DNA of 64,000 nucleotides from Saprospiraceae bacterium (GTDB taxonomy: Bacteria; Bacteroidota; Bacteroidia; Chitinophagales; Saprospiraceae): positions 1,099,501 through 1,163,500 of the forward strand of contig JADJOB010000002.1 in assembly GCA_016714025.1 (NCBI GenBank), in the 5' to 3' direction. This document shows, one piece after another, positions 1-8,566 of the stretch; the stretch's first letter is position 1; every line of letters starts with the position of its first letter. The notes beneath the pieces are model-generated. The model did not search any database. It was not told the origin of the DNA and was given only the letters and a program-made list of their open reading frames with translations. A program made the position numbers and the translations under genes.

Positions 1-1
1 A

Positions 2-307
2 ATCATAATACCTGAAAATACCATCCAAAAACCACCTTCAGCAGAATTGAAACCCGGGCAAAAAGACTCTGATTCATTGCCAGATTACAACATCCTGGAT
101 AAAATCTTGTATCAATATATTGAAAATCGAAAAGGGCCTTCAGAAATCATGGCAATGGGTTTTGATCCGGAAATTGTACTGAAAACCTTGAAAATGGTTA
201 ATAAAGCAGAATTTAAACGATACCAATCGCCTCCTGTAATTCGGGTTTCTTCCAAATCCTTTGGATTGGGTAGACGCCTACCCATTGAAGGAAAATACCT
301 TTCCTAA
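2..307 (+). CDS. nadE: NAD(+) synthetase, 3' end only (partial)
   Basis: This is the last ~101 codons of glutamine-dependent NAD+ synthetase, which amidates nicotinic acid adenine dinucleotide to NAD+ using ATP and glutamine-derived ammonia. The frame is open from base 2, so the gene starts outside the window. Visible are the KPPSAEL and PGQKDSDSLPDY segments, followed by ILDxILYQYIE, GFDxxxVxxxLKMVNKAEFKRYQ and a C-terminal FGxGRRLPIxxKY, all typical of the synthetase C-terminus in two-domain NadE enzymes. It converges on nfuA with an 18-bp gap between stop codons. nadC, another NAD-biosynthesis gene, lies 2.1 kb downstream but is not in the same operon. The N-terminal amidase domain cannot be checked here. 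Confidence 0.93.
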   Translation: MIIPENTIQKPPSAELKPGQKDSDSLPDYNILDKILYQYIENRKGPSEIMAMGFDPEIVLKTLKMVNKAEFKRYQSPPVIRVSSKSFGLGRRLPIEGKYLS

Positions 308-325
308 AATTGGGATAAATTGGGC

Positions 326-940
326 TTATTCTGCCTCGGCAACGACTTCCTGTACTTCAGGCACCATTCGTTTCAATAATCCTTCTATGCCAGCTTTTAA
401 TGTGACCGTTGACGAAGGACATCCGCTGCAAGAACCTTGCATGGATACCGTAACGACCCCATCCCGGTAGGATTTGAATTCTATGTTTCCCCCATCCATT
501 TCAACCGCTGGCTTGACATACATCTGAATCATATCTTTAATTCGGACCACCAATTCAGTATCTTTTTCGTCAAAATTGCCTTCCGAAGAATCGGCCTCTA
601 GTTGCAAGCGAAATGCTTCAAATCCTTCCTTAATCAAAACAGATTCCTGTTCGATGATCTTTTTAAGGGTTTCTTTTGCAGGAATCATGACCTCTTGCCA
701 GTCATAATTCGGTTTTTTGGTAATGGTTACAAAATTATTGGAAATATATACGGATTGGACAAATTCTTCATCATACAGCTTACTTGCCAAGGGAGACCAG
801 GCAGCTGCAAGTTCTTTATCTTTAAAATCTGCAATTCCCTGATAAAGCATCCGGTTGCTCACAAATTTTAAGGATTCCGGATTGGGTGTTTGTTCGGTAT
901 AAAGTAAAATACCTGGTTTAGTAGGTTGTACAGTTTCCAT
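326..940 (-). CDS. nfuA: NfuA-type Fe-S cluster scaffold/carrier
   Basis: This 204-residue protein carries Fe-S clusters to apo-proteins. The N-terminal ~90 residues match the Nfu_N domain (TEQTPNPESLKFV opening). The C-terminal NifU-like domain, about residues 125-200, holds the cluster-binding pair C171-x-x-C174 in SCSGCPSS, followed by VTLKAGIEGLL. I chose the ATG at 940 over an in-frame TTG two codons upstream. Family knowledge says the CxxC ligates a [4Fe-4S] cluster shared by a dimer. The neighbours, nadE and exonuclease III, give no pathway link, so it probably serves Fe-S proteins generally, such as SdhB and RlmN encoded further along. Confidence 0.93.
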   Translation of the reverse strand: METVQPTKPGILLYTEQTPNPESLKFVSNRMLYQGIADFKDKELAAAWSPLASKLYDEEFVQSVYISNNFVTITKKPNYDWQEVMIPAKETLKKIIEQESVLIKEGFEAFRLQLEADSSEGNFDEKDTELVVRIKDMIQMYVKPAVEMDGGNIEFKSYRDGVVTVSMQGSCSGCPSSTVTLKAGIEGLLKRMVPEVQEVVAEAE

Positions 941-995
941 AAGCAATTAATTCACTCAAAATACAATTTAAAATCAGGAAGGTTCAATCATTAAC

Positions 996-1763
996 TTAGA
1001 TGTCATAGTGAGCCTCCAACGGACAATGATCAGAAAATCGAATTTCCCGGTGGTGTCTGAATGCTTTGACCTTATCTTTTAAGGATTTGGAAATCGATTG
1101 ATAATCAATACGCCAACCTTTGTCCTTTCCATAAGAACCGGCCCGATAACTCCACCAACTGTATTCTTTTTTTTCCGGATTTAATAAGCGAAAACTATCA
1201 TAAAATAATTCTTTAAACCAATGATCCAACCAGGCACGTTCCTCCGGACGGTAACCGGATGGATTGTCGGTGCGTTCCGGATTGTGAATGTCCAGGCCTT
1301 GATGTACGATGTTGTAATCTCCCACTACGATTAAATTTGGTTTTTGCTCATTCATTTTTTTAAACTCCGGGTACATATCTTCTAAAAACTTCATTTTAAA
1401 TTGATGTCGGTCTTCGCCTGAGGAGCCAGATGGAAAATAACAATTGGCTAAACTAAATCCAGGATAATCCAACACAATTAATCGGCCTTCCCGATCATAC
1501 ACCTCTTTGCCGGTTCCCAGTTGCACCTGATTCGCTTTTTCTTTGGCTAAAATCAATACGCCACTGTATCCTTTTTTTTCTGCACAATGCCAATACGAAT
1601 GATAATTTAATTCCTTAAAATAATCCGGATCCGCATGGGATGCATCCATTTTGGTTTCCTGAATACAAACTAAATCAAAATCATTTTGTGCGATCCATTC
1701 TTTAAATCCCTTATCGATTGCAGATCGCAATCCATTGACATTAAAGCTTATAATTTTTTTCAT
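996..1763 (-). CDS. xth: Exodeoxyribonuclease III / AP endonuclease
   Basis: This 255-residue enzyme belongs to the exonuclease/endonuclease/phosphatase superfamily. It cleaves abasic sites and removes 3' blocking groups in base-excision repair. Family motifs in order are SFNVNGLRS (N-terminal Asn), CIQETKM (metal-binding Glu), the NCYFPSG segment, VVGDYN (catalytic Asp/Asn), the GWRIDY segment and the C-terminal SDHCPL (catalytic Asp-His). The length is normal. The ATG at 1763 is preferred because the codon before it is GTG. The gene stands alone, with its promoter presumably in the spacer above 1763 that also holds a 44-bp palindrome. Confidence 0.95.
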   Translation of the reverse strand: MKKIISFNVNGLRSAIDKGFKEWIAQNDFDLVCIQETKMDASHADPDYFKELNYHSYWHCAEKKGYSGVLILAKEKANQVQLGTGKEVYDREGRLIVLDYPGFSLANCYFPSGSSGEDRHQFKMKFLEDMYPEFKKMNEQKPNLIVVGDYNIVHQGLDIHNPERTDNPSGYRPEERAWLDHWFKELFYDSFRLLNPEKKEYSWWSYRAGSYGKDKGWRIDYQSISKSLKDKVKAFRHHREIRFSDHCPLEAHYDI

Positions 1764-2279
1764 CACTAAATTTTATGCATTGTAAAATTAATCAGCTATT
1801 TCAATTCACAAGCCAGGTTTTTGATTTAGAAACCTTGGGTTTAAACCCTGGGTTTCTAAATCAAAAGCATCATGTATAAAATGGTCGCGGGTGCTGTTTC
1901 AAGACCAGCATTGTAAAATAATAACCTATGTTCCTTTTATGTAATAAGTTCCACTACCTGTTTATAGTATTTATTATAATGAACAAGCATTCATATTACA
2001 ATTAATTGAGTCATGAAGGCTTCAGAGCCTGTAAAATCAGTCATATTACAGATTTATGCTATGGTATGGTTTTTGGAATTCTATAAATACCCGTTTGCCG
2101 TTTAAAGATTACTACAAATTCACTCACACCGTTTAAAAAAATATTGATATCTCATTAAATGCAGCTGTTGCAAATCCTAATAAAATTTTCATACAGCCAT
2201 TTTGATGGATGAATACATGTTGACCTGTTAACGAACAAGGCGAAACGAATTTTCTCATTATATTAATTTCTGAAAGCGT
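1764..2279. other. Gene-free spacer (516 bp) holding a large palindrome
   Basis: I find no convincing gene here. The spacer separates divergent units (xth leftward, the tiny membrane-protein ORF rightward). It contains the palindrome at 1821-1864 and short GCATTGTAAAAT-like words (near 1780 and 1908) that resemble words in other spacers of this window. Confidence 0.6.
1821..1864. repeat. 44-bp near-perfect palindrome
   Basis: Two 22-nt arms abut with no spacer. The left arm begins TTGATTTAGAAACC and ends GGGTTT, and the right arm is its reverse complement except for two adjacent mismatches. The centre reads GGGTTTAAACCC. It lies 58 bp upstream of the xth start and far from any stop codon, so it is poorly placed for a terminator. 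It could be a cruciform, a protein-binding site or a small mobile repeat. Confidence 0.85.
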
Positions 2280-2390
2280 ATGAAGGCAAACCAGACCCCA
2301 GCTGTGTTGTACAAGGATATGCGTTTTTGGCTGGTGATTACGCTCACATGCATTCTGGTTGGAATGTTGTTGGGTACATATCCGGCTTAA
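2280..2390 (+). CDS. Small single-pass membrane protein (36 aa), unknown
   Basis: An ATG-started ORF of 36 codons ends at TAA 2388-2390, 4 bp before the nadC stop on the other strand. The product has a polar N-terminus with a KDMRFW basic/aromatic stretch, then one hydrophobic segment, about residues 17-33 (LVITLTCILVGMLLG), and ends TYPA. The composition (charged start, clean transmembrane helix) looks unlike random translated spacer. I do not recognise a family. It may be a bona fide small membrane protein; a database of short Bacteroidota proteins would decide. Confidence 0.5.
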   Translation: MKANQTPAVLYKDMRFWLVITLTCILVGMLLGTYPA

Positions 2391-2394
2391 AAAC

Positions 2395-3243
2395 TCAGCT
2401 TTGTATCTTCAAGCTTAAATCGAGGCTTCCGGCACTGTGTGTTAAGGCTCCTACGGAGATAAAATCTACCCCGCTAAGGGCAATTTTACGAACTGTTTCG
2501 AGACTGACCCCTCCGGAAGCTTCGGTTTCATGTTTTTTTGCAACCATTGCAACTGCTTCTTCAAGTAAGGGCAACTCAAAATTATCCATCATGATGCGAC
2601 TTACATTTCCTGTACGCAACACTTCTTCCAATTCTACTAAATTTTTTACTTCAATAGTGATTCCCAAATTTTCCAAATGATGGGATTTTTGATATTTGTT
2701 TACAGCTTTAATTGCTTTTGTAATAGAACCACATGCTGCAATGTGATTGTCTTTAATCATAAACCAATCATACAAACCATCCCGGTAATTCTGACAACCT
2801 CCCAACCGGACGGCCCATTTTTCAAGGTAGCGATTTAAAGGAGTAGTTTTGCGAGTGTCCAGCAAAGTGACCGGCAAATCAGACACTTCCAATAAAAAGC
2901 GATTGCATAAACTGGCAATCCCACTCATGCGTTGCATTGAATTTAAAACCAATCGTTCCGCCATCAATAAATTTCGCGTACCGGTTTCTACTTCAAACGC
3001 AACTTCACCCAGATGAACATAGGAACCATCTGGTTTAAATACATTCATTTCTACTGAATCATCCAAATAATTGAAAATTGATTTGGCCAATTCAACACCA
3101 GCCAGAATGCCATCTTCTTTTATTTTTAATATGGCCTTGCTTCTATTTTCTGATGGGATGCAAGCCAATGAGGTAATGTCTCCCGTTTGGACATCCTCTT
3201 GCAAAGCTTGTTTAATAAATTGTTTTAAGTCAAACGAAATCAT
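2395..3243 (-). CDS. nadC: Nicotinate-nucleotide pyrophosphorylase (carboxylating)
   Basis: Quinolinate phosphoribosyltransferase, 282 residues, converts quinolinate and PRPP to nicotinate mononucleotide, CO2 and pyrophosphate in de novo NAD synthesis. Family motifs visible in order are EDVQTGDITS near the start, a conserved LNxMQRMSGIA, the TRKTTPLNR phosphate-binding loop, the MIKDNHI lysine, EVKNLVELEE, MMDNF, the EASGGVS phosphate loop and ISVGALTHSA. The length is normal. It lies 2 bp downstream of the barrel-protein gene and is presumably cotranscribed with it. nadA and nadB are not in the window. Confidence 0.96.
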   Translation of the reverse strand: MISFDLKQFIKQALQEDVQTGDITSLACIPSENRSKAILKIKEDGILAGVELAKSIFNYLDDSVEMNVFKPDGSYVHLGEVAFEVETGTRNLLMAERLVLNSMQRMSGIASLCNRFLLEVSDLPVTLLDTRKTTPLNRYLEKWAVRLGGCQNYRDGLYDWFMIKDNHIAACGSITKAIKAVNKYQKSHHLENLGITIEVKNLVELEEVLRTGNVSRIMMDNFELPLLEEAVAMVAKKHETEASGGVSLETVRKIALSGVDFISVGALTHSAGSLDLSLKIQS

Positions 3244-3245
3244 AA

Positions 3246-3953
3246 TTAAAAAATCACACCAAATCTAAAATCTAAACTCGATAAAATCCCTTTAGAATCT
3301 TCTCTGGTTCCATCTGAATAACGCCCACTGTCATCCGTAATATCTGTAAAGCTTTGATAAAATCGCAAACCTCCTACTAACGAAACGTCTGCTGAAATGC
3401 GCATTTCACCGCCCAATCCAATGCCGTAAAACAAACCAAAAAAACTGACCATTTTACGGATGTCTTCTCCTTCTGTATCGGGCAAGGGTGGTGCTTCTAT
3501 AGTTCCTCTGGCTCGGGTGCGTAAACTGATACAGAATTCAGGTGCATGTACATAGAATCTGAATTTTCCAAATTCATTGGTGCGCAACTTAAATCCAAAC
3601 GGAATATCAATATAATTCATTCGATAGCCTAAGATCGCATTGTCAGGAAGATTTTTATATTTTGTATCACTTAATTCAGCTTCTTTCCAAAGATCTCCCC
3701 CTTTAATAAATTCGAGATGACCACCCTGACCTAATGATAATCCAATACCCCCCGTTGCTGCATAACGATCATTAAACCAATATTCCGCTTGCACATGGGC
3801 TTTATAGGAAATTTTAATACCGGATGATGAAATTTGATTGTCATTGGAGGAAATCCAACTTATACCCGGACCCGTTAATACACTGAATTTTATCTCCTGA
3901 CTCATTAACATCCCTGGTAAAAAAGCCAGACTGAATAGTTTTAGGATTTTCAT
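3246..3953 (-). CDS. Outer-membrane beta-barrel protein with signal peptide
   Basis: The predicted product has 235 residues, starting at the ATG at 3953; an upstream in-frame start at 3977 would put MTIPKNKI before the signal peptide. Residues 1-19 (MKILKLFSLAFLPGMLMSQ) form a signal peptide cut before EIKFSV. The mature part shows alternating amphipathic strands, Gly-rich turns (ATGGIGLSLGQGG, YGIGLGGEMRIS) and a C-terminal strand ending in aromatic/hydrophobic FRFGVIF, as in Bacteroidota PorT-like or OMP_b-brl_2 barrels. Cargo or ligand is unknown. It precedes nadC by 2 bp, a link that looks transcriptional rather than functional. Confidence 0.75.
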   Translation of the reverse strand: MKILKLFSLAFLPGMLMSQEIKFSVLTGPGISWISSNDNQISSSGIKISYKAHVQAEYWFNDRYAATGGIGLSLGQGGHLEFIKGGDLWKEAELSDTKYKNLPDNAILGYRMNYIDIPFGFKLRTNEFGKFRFYVHAPEFCISLRTRARGTIEAPPLPDTEGEDIRKMVSFFGLFYGIGLGGEMRISADVSLVGGLRFYQSFTDITDDSGRYSDGTREDSKGILSSLDFRFGVIF

Positions 3954-4098
3954 AATTTTGTTTTTAGGAATAGTCATTTTATTGAAAATTGACCTGTAAA
4001 GCTAAAATAATTCAATCTTTGCAGAAATAAAAATACCCAATAAAACAGGTCCGGATTCGTTTAAAGAATGCGTTATTTATTGTCCCTTAACAGTCCGC

Positions 4099-5244
4099 AT
4101 GTTATCCATTATAACAAATTATAAGATATTGAAAAATGCAATGGTAAGATTTGGCAAATCCAGAGTTGCCATGTTCCAAAACCAAATGTTTGGTTGGATG
4201 CTGTTTGGTTTTTACCTCAGCTGTTTTGGATTAATTGCCTGTCAGAATTCAAATCGGAATCCCGTTCCTGACGTTTCAAATATTGCTGCAGATATAAAAT
4301 GGATTCATTTTGAAAGGGAACTTTTTGCACTCGATTCAAACAAATTGAATGAGGGTCTTCTTGCACTTATTCAAAAATATCCAGCGTTTACAAAATTGTA
4401 TTTTACACAAATTGTTCCAATGACAGAACAATTGGATTCAATTCAACCAGAATTTAGTACAGCGCTTCGCACATTTATAAATGATCCGTTTACAAAAGAT
4501 CTTTATCTTAAAACAAATCGTGTATTTAAAGAAGATCAGGATTTAAGTAAATCAATGCTTCAGGCGGTTCGATTGATGAAATATTATTTTCCGGATGAAA
4601 AAGATCCGGTATTCTATAGTTTGATTAGTAATTTCAATTTTGCAAATTTTATTTTTTCAGATAAAAATAATGCAAACGGTATAGGAATCAGTCTGGAATA
4701 TTTTTTAGGATCCGAAATGAATTACAAAATGGTGGATCCTAAAAATCCGGTGTTTTCAGATTATCTCACCCGTTGTTTTAATAAAGACCATTTGTTGAAA
4801 AAAACATGGGAAACATATCTCACAGATAAATTAGCTGAGCCGCAATCAGGAAAATTTATTGATTACATAATTCATAGAGGTAAAAAATTATACATACTCC
4901 AAAAGTTGTTGCCGGAAATTGAGGATACGGTGTTGTTTGAATTTACCCCAAAACAACTAAAATGGTGCAATCAAAATCGTTTGGAAATCTGGTCGTATTT
5001 TCTTTCGGGTTCTATGTTGTATTCTACTGAATTTTTACAATTCAATAAATATATTAATCCGAGTCCAAATTCTCCCGGTATGCCAGAGGATGCACCCGGA
5101 CAAACCGGATCCTATATTGGCTATTACCTTGTGCAAGCTTATATGCGCAAGCATCCTGAAGTAAGCCTTCCAGAATTGTTGGCACAAGAAGATGCCCAGT
5201 TGATATTAAGGGCGTCGCGATTTAAACCTACGAATGATAAATGA
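4099..5244 (+). CDS. gldB: Gliding-motility lipoprotein GldB
   Basis: GldB is a Bacteroidota lipoprotein required for gliding and linked to the type IX secretion machinery. This 381-codon ORF shows the family's regions: FxRELFALD, a LIQKYPAFTKLYF segment, the paired FP...DPVFYSLIS, the GIGISLEYFLGSEMNYK block, FIDYIIHRGKKLYILQKLLP and the C-terminal PGQTGSYIGYYLVQAYMRKHPE...LLAQEDAQLIL. A lipobox GLIAC puts the lipidated Cys at residue 48. Because signal peptides are short, the true start may be one of the later Met codons (4171, 4186 or 4198). GldB-type proteins also occur in non-gliding species. Confidence 0.9.
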   Translation: MLSIITNYKILKNAMVRFGKSRVAMFQNQMFGWMLFGFYLSCFGLIACQNSNRNPVPDVSNIAADIKWIHFERELFALDSNKLNEGLLALIQKYPAFTKLYFTQIVPMTEQLDSIQPEFSTALRTFINDPFTKDLYLKTNRVFKEDQDLSKSMLQAVRLMKYYFPDEKDPVFYSLISNFNFANFIFSDKNNANGIGISLEYFLGSEMNYKMVDPKNPVFSDYLTRCFNKDHLLKKTWETYLTDKLAEPQSGKFIDYIIHRGKKLYILQKLLPEIEDTVLFEFTPKQLKWCNQNRLEIWSYFLSGSMLYSTEFLQFNKYINPSPNSPGMPEDAPGQTGSYIGYYLVQAYMRKHPEVSLPELLAQEDAQLILRASRFKPTNDK

Positions 5245-5310
5245 GTCCAATTTAGGACGATCAAACTTGAATTGGATTGATTTTTGATTTGATTATATTA
5301 AAGCAATTTT

Positions 5311-6261
5311 ATGGAACGGGTGATCCCATTAGTTGATTTAGATTTATTTGTTAAAGGCGATGCAATCCAACGAAATGCGTTTGTTGATCAATTGGGCAGA
5401 GCCTTTCATGAAATCGGGTTTGTTGGAGTTGTAAATCATGGCGTTCCAAAAGATTTAGTGGATGGATTTTATGCAGCTTCCAAAGCCTTTTTCTCTCTTC
5501 CGGAAGCAGAAAAATTGCGCTATGAAATTCCGGGATTGGCCGGCCAAAGAGGTTACACTTCTTTTGGAAAAGAACACGCCAAACATTCTGAGGTCGGTGA
5601 TTTGAAGGAGTTTTTTCAAATTGGGCAAACGGTATTGGATGGGGATGTCATCCGCTCTGAATATCCTGAAAATGTATTGGTTGAATCGCCTGCTGCATTT
5701 ACAGATTTGGGAATCAAATTGTATAAGGCTTTTGAAGAAAGCGGAGCGAAATTATTGCAGGCAATTGCCTTGTTTTTGAAATTGGGTGAAAATTATTTCG
5801 ATTCCAAAATTCACAATGGAAACAGCATTCTGAGAGCGATCCATTATCCGCCAATTATCAGTGAACCCAAATCAGCCATCCGCGCAGAACAACACGAAGA
5901 TATTAACCTGATAACCTTGTTGGTTGGGGCTTCTTCCGGTGGACTGCAAGTGCTGACCAAAAAGGGTCAATGGATGGATGCCATTCCGGGCGAAAATGAA
6001 ATTGTGGTCAATGTTGGGGACATGCTTCAAAGATTAACAAATAATTATTTGGTGTCCACCACCCACCGGGTAGTGAATCCCCCAAGGCAAGAATGGCACA
6101 TTCCAAGGCTATCTATACCCTTTTTCCTGCATCCAAGGAGTGAAATGGACCTGTCTTGTCTGGAATCCTGTGTTGAGCCAGGAACCCAAGCTGCCTATCA
6201 ACCCATTACCGCAGGAGCATATTTAGACGAACGATTACGAGAAATCGGATTAAAAAAATAA
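5311..6261 (+). CDS. Isopenicillin-N-synthase-like 2-oxoglutarate/Fe(II) dioxygenase
   Basis: This 316-residue soluble oxygenase has the N-terminal DIOX_N domain (VIPLVDLDLF through GFVGVVNHGVP, about residues 1-110) and the C-terminal jelly-roll 2OG-FeII domain. The iron triad is visible as H194-x-D196 in QHEDINLIT and the distal His in STTHRVVNP near 251. The substrate-carboxylate Arg is in RLSIPFF near 267. The family is broad (IPNS, flavonol synthase, gibberellin oxidases), so the substrate cannot be read. It lies 23 bp ahead of the real tatA ATG on the same strand and is probably cotranscribed. Confidence 0.88.
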   Translation: MERVIPLVDLDLFVKGDAIQRNAFVDQLGRAFHEIGFVGVVNHGVPKDLVDGFYAASKAFFSLPEAEKLRYEIPGLAGQRGYTSFGKEHAKHSEVGDLKEFFQIGQTVLDGDVIRSEYPENVLVESPAAFTDLGIKLYKAFEESGAKLLQAIALFLKLGENYFDSKIHNGNSILRAIHYPPIISEPKSAIRAEQHEDINLITLLVGASSGGLQVLTKKGQWMDAIPGENEIVVNVGDMLQRLTNNYLVSTTHRVVNPPRQEWHIPRLSIPFFLHPRSEMDLSCLESCVEPGTQAAYQPITAGAYLDERLREIGLKK

Positions 6262-6284
6262 CTTTGAACCTTAAATACATCAAA

Positions 6285-6503
6285 ATGAACTTATTATTTT
6301 TAGGCAATCTGGGTTCTACAGAAGTACTGGTAATCCTGCTTATTGTCTTATTGCTTTTTGGAGGTAAAAAAATTCCTGAATTAATGCGAGGCCTTGGCTC
6401 CGGTATTCGGGAATTTAATAATGCCAAAAACAATATCTCCAATGAGATTCGGGAAGGTATGCGCGATGCTGATCGCAAGAACCTTGATTCAGAAAACAAA
6501 TAA
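6285..6503 (+). CDS. tatA: Sec-independent (Tat) translocase TatA/E
   Basis: This 72-residue protein of the twin-arginine translocase, which exports folded proteins across the inner membrane, has a short N-terminus, one transmembrane helix (STEVLVILLIVLLLFGG), the hinge FGGKKIPELMRGLGSGIREF and a charged amphipathic tail. The FG-K-IPEL signature is diagnostic. I take the ATG at 6285 rather than an upstream TTG because it puts the helix at the N-terminus. tatC is not in the window. The next gene, ompH-like, starts 25 bp downstream. Confidence 0.95.
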   Translation: MNLLFLGNLGSTEVLVILLIVLLLFGGKKIPELMRGLGSGIREFNNAKNNISNEIREGMRDADRKNLDSENK

Positions 6504-6528
6504 ATAAAATTCTAAAATTTTATATTCA

Positions 6529-7032
6529 ATGAAGGTCCTATCACTTTCGTTCCTGTGTTCTATTTGTCTTTTTTTAAGCAACACCTATGCTCAAAAAGTT
6601 GGACACATCAATTCAGTTCAGTTAATTGATTCATTAAATGAAGCCAAGGTTGCTTCTATTACTTTGAAACAATACGACGCTTCCTTGACAAAAACAGGGG
6701 AAGAAATGCTGGCAAAATACCAGGAAAAAGTACGCAATTACCAACAAAATATCAGTGCAGGAAGTTATACTGCGGTACAAAAAAGTCAGGCTGAATCTGA
6801 TCTGCAAATAGAACAACAAGCCTTAAGTACTTACCGAGAATCTGCACAAAGCTCTTTAGAAAAAAGAAGACAAGAACTTATTCAACCCATCTTGGATAAA
6901 ATCAATAAAGCCATCCAGGATGTTGGAAAAGAAGAAGGCTACGCATTTGTTTTCGATTCTGCAATGGGCGTTCTTTATTTCAATAAGACAGATGATATTT
7001 TCCCCAAAGTCATGAAGAAATTGGGCTATTGA
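6529..7032 (+). CDS. OmpH/Skp-family periplasmic chaperone
   Basis: This 167-residue protein has a signal peptide (residues 1-21, ending NTYAQ) followed by the OmpH family opening KVGHINSVQLIDSL. The middle, about residues 55-125, is rich in Lys, Glu, Gln and Ala and would form the long coiled-coil tentacles that hold unfolded outer-membrane proteins. The tail contains the family's EGYAFVFDSAMGVLYF. It probably guards barrel proteins on their way to the BAM complex. It lies 25 bp after tatA, so the two may share a transcript devoted to envelope export. Confidence 0.9.
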   Translation: MKVLSLSFLCSICLFLSNTYAQKVGHINSVQLIDSLNEAKVASITLKQYDASLTKTGEEMLAKYQEKVRNYQQNISAGSYTAVQKSQAESDLQIEQQALSTYRESAQSSLEKRRQELIQPILDKINKAIQDVGKEEGYAFVFDSAMGVLYFNKTDDIFPKVMKKLGY

Positions 7033-7123
7033 TTCGATTTTCTCATTTTTTCTAGCGTCTGAAATAGCGTATTGCCTTTTAGTCTATAGACAAGAAACTT
7101 AAAATTTATTTGGAATAAACCAC

Positions 7124-7163
7124 TAAACCATTGCAACATTGTAAAATTGCAGCATTGTAATAT
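7124..7163. repeat. Intergenic inverted/direct words of the ATTGTAAAATTGCAG type
   Basis: Between the converging ompH-like and AMP nucleosidase genes, short words ATTGCAACATTGTA, AATTGCAGCATTGTAA recur with small changes. Related words appear at 1780, 1908 and 19847-19905. They look like members of a low-complexity intergenic repeat family; no terminator-type T tract is obvious. Confidence 0.45.
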
Positions 7164-7171
7164 TTCCCCAA

Positions 7172-7951
7172 TTATTCTTCAAACCGCAAATGTTTTACAG
7201 TCAACGCATTTTCAATTAATTTTCTCAAAGAGTCGATGCCGATTTTTAAATGTAAATGTAAAAATTGATCGGTGACGGTTTTATCGCTGGCTTCAGTTTT
7301 AACTCCTTCCGGAACCATAGGCATATCGGATACTAATAGTAAAGCGCCTGCAGGGATTCGGTTTTTAAAAGAAGCAACAAAAATGGTTGCGGTTTCCATA
7401 TCGATGGCCAATGCACGTAAACGCAATAAATATTTTTTAAAATCCAATCGATGTTCCCACACGCGTTTATTGGTTGTATAAACTGTTCCGGTCCAGTAAT
7501 CCTGTTCGTATTCCCGAATGGTGGTTGAAATGGCTTTTTGCAAGGCGAAAGCTGGTAAAGCCGGTACTTCCGGAGGTAAATAATCATTAGAAGTTCCTTC
7601 GCCGCGTATCGCTGCTATTGGCAAGATAAAATCACCCAATTTATTTTTACCGGATTTTAGTCCACCGCATTTTCCTAAGAATAAAATGGCTTTTGGTTTA
7701 ATTGCTGTCAGCAAATCGATGATCGTTCCTGCATTCGGACTTCCCATACCAAAATTTATGATGCTGATGTTGTTGGCTGTTGCATTGATCATGGAACGAT
7801 CCCGTCCACGAACTTCTACTTCATTCCACTTTGCAAACAACTCGACGTATAAACTGAAATTTACCAGTATGACATACTTTCCAAATTCATTCAGATTGGT
7901 ACCGGTATAACGAGGCAACCAATTTTCAACAATTTCTCTTTTTGTTTTCAC
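7172..7951 (-). CDS. amn: AMP nucleosidase
   Basis: AMP nucleosidase hydrolyses AMP to adenine and ribose 5-phosphate, regulating adenylate pools. The 259-residue length matches the short Bacteroidota form rather than the ~480-residue enterobacterial enzyme. The start (KREIVENWLPRYTG, FGKYVILVNFSLYVELFA) and the nucleoside-phosphorylase-fold features are visible: INFGMGSPNAGTIIDLL, LFLGKCGGL, IAAIRGEGTSNDYLPPEVPA, IDMETATIF (ribose-binding Met-Glu) and LLLVSDMPMVPEGVK. The start codon is GTG; the nearest upstream in-frame codons run into a stop. Confidence 0.93.
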   Translation of the reverse strand: MKTKREIVENWLPRYTGTNLNEFGKYVILVNFSLYVELFAKWNEVEVRGRDRSMINATANNISIINFGMGSPNAGTIIDLLTAIKPKAILFLGKCGGLKSGKNKLGDFILPIAAIRGEGTSNDYLPPEVPALPAFALQKAISTTIREYEQDYWTGTVYTTNKRVWEHRLDFKKYLLRLRALAIDMETATIFVASFKNRIPAGALLLVSDMPMVPEGVKTEASDKTVTDQFLHLHLKIGIDSLRKLIENALTVKHLRFEE

Positions 7952-8011
7952 ATTTATAAAATTATCTTATTTATAAATCCGATTTCAATAACACAGCTAT
8001 TAGAAAAAAAT

Positions 8012-8566
8012 TTAAACCACCCGACTTGGATTATTTGCAATAAACGATTTCCAGGATTTGCCTGTAGCTTTTATCCCTTTAGCAGGTGAATTTAATTCAT
8101 TCATCAAACACAATGCTGCTGCCAAAGCATCTGTAGCATCATAATATTTCTCATCAATTTTGAAATCAAGCAAGCGATTGAGCATTTGCGCTACTTGCTC
8201 TTTCGTTGCATTGCCGTTTCCGGTAATCGCCTTTTTGATTTTCTTGGGTGAAAACTCATAAATTTCCAAACCCATTACCATAGCAGCTGCGATTGCTACG
8301 CCCTGAGCACGTCCTAATTTGTGCATACTCTGGGCATTTTTACCAAAAAACGGACTTTCAATTGAAAGACTTTGAGGTTGAAACGCTTCAATTAATTCTT
8401 GTACACGGAGAAAAATTTCACGGAGTTTTGCCTGATGGGTATCAAACTTTTTTAATTGAAGGGTATTAACTTCCAGCACAATGGATTTTTGGTCGCGGAA
8501 TTCCAAAATTCCATATCCTAAAATATTGGTTCCGGGATCAATGCCTAAAATACGAGGGTTTTTCAA
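8012..8566 (-). CDS. ruvC: Crossover junction endodeoxyribonuclease RuvC
   Basis: RuvC (184 residues) resolves Holliday junctions during recombination by paired nicking, working with RuvAB. The RNase-H-fold acidic residues are visible: Asp in GIDPGTNILGYG near the N-terminus, Glu in SIESPFFGKN, and the Asp pair in YYDATDALAAAL. The C-terminal ~20 residues are an extra basic tail. The start is read as TTG at 8566, since no in-frame ATG lies close upstream. It sits alone between amn and the small heat-shock genes. Confidence 0.95.
   Translation of the reverse strand: MKNPRILGIDPGTNILGYGILEFRDQKSIVLEVNTLQLKKFDTHQAKLREIFLRVQELIEAFQPQSLSIESPFFGKNAQSMHKLGRAQGVAIAAAMVMGLEIYEFSPKKIKKAITGNGNATKEQVAQMLNRLLDFKIDEKYYDATDALAAALCLMNELNSPAKGIKATGKSWKSFIANNPSRVV

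Noticed and set aside
261..470. 69-codon plus-strand ORF over the nadE/nfuA junction
   Set aside because: It overlaps two real convergent genes and is antisense to the NfuA CxxC region.
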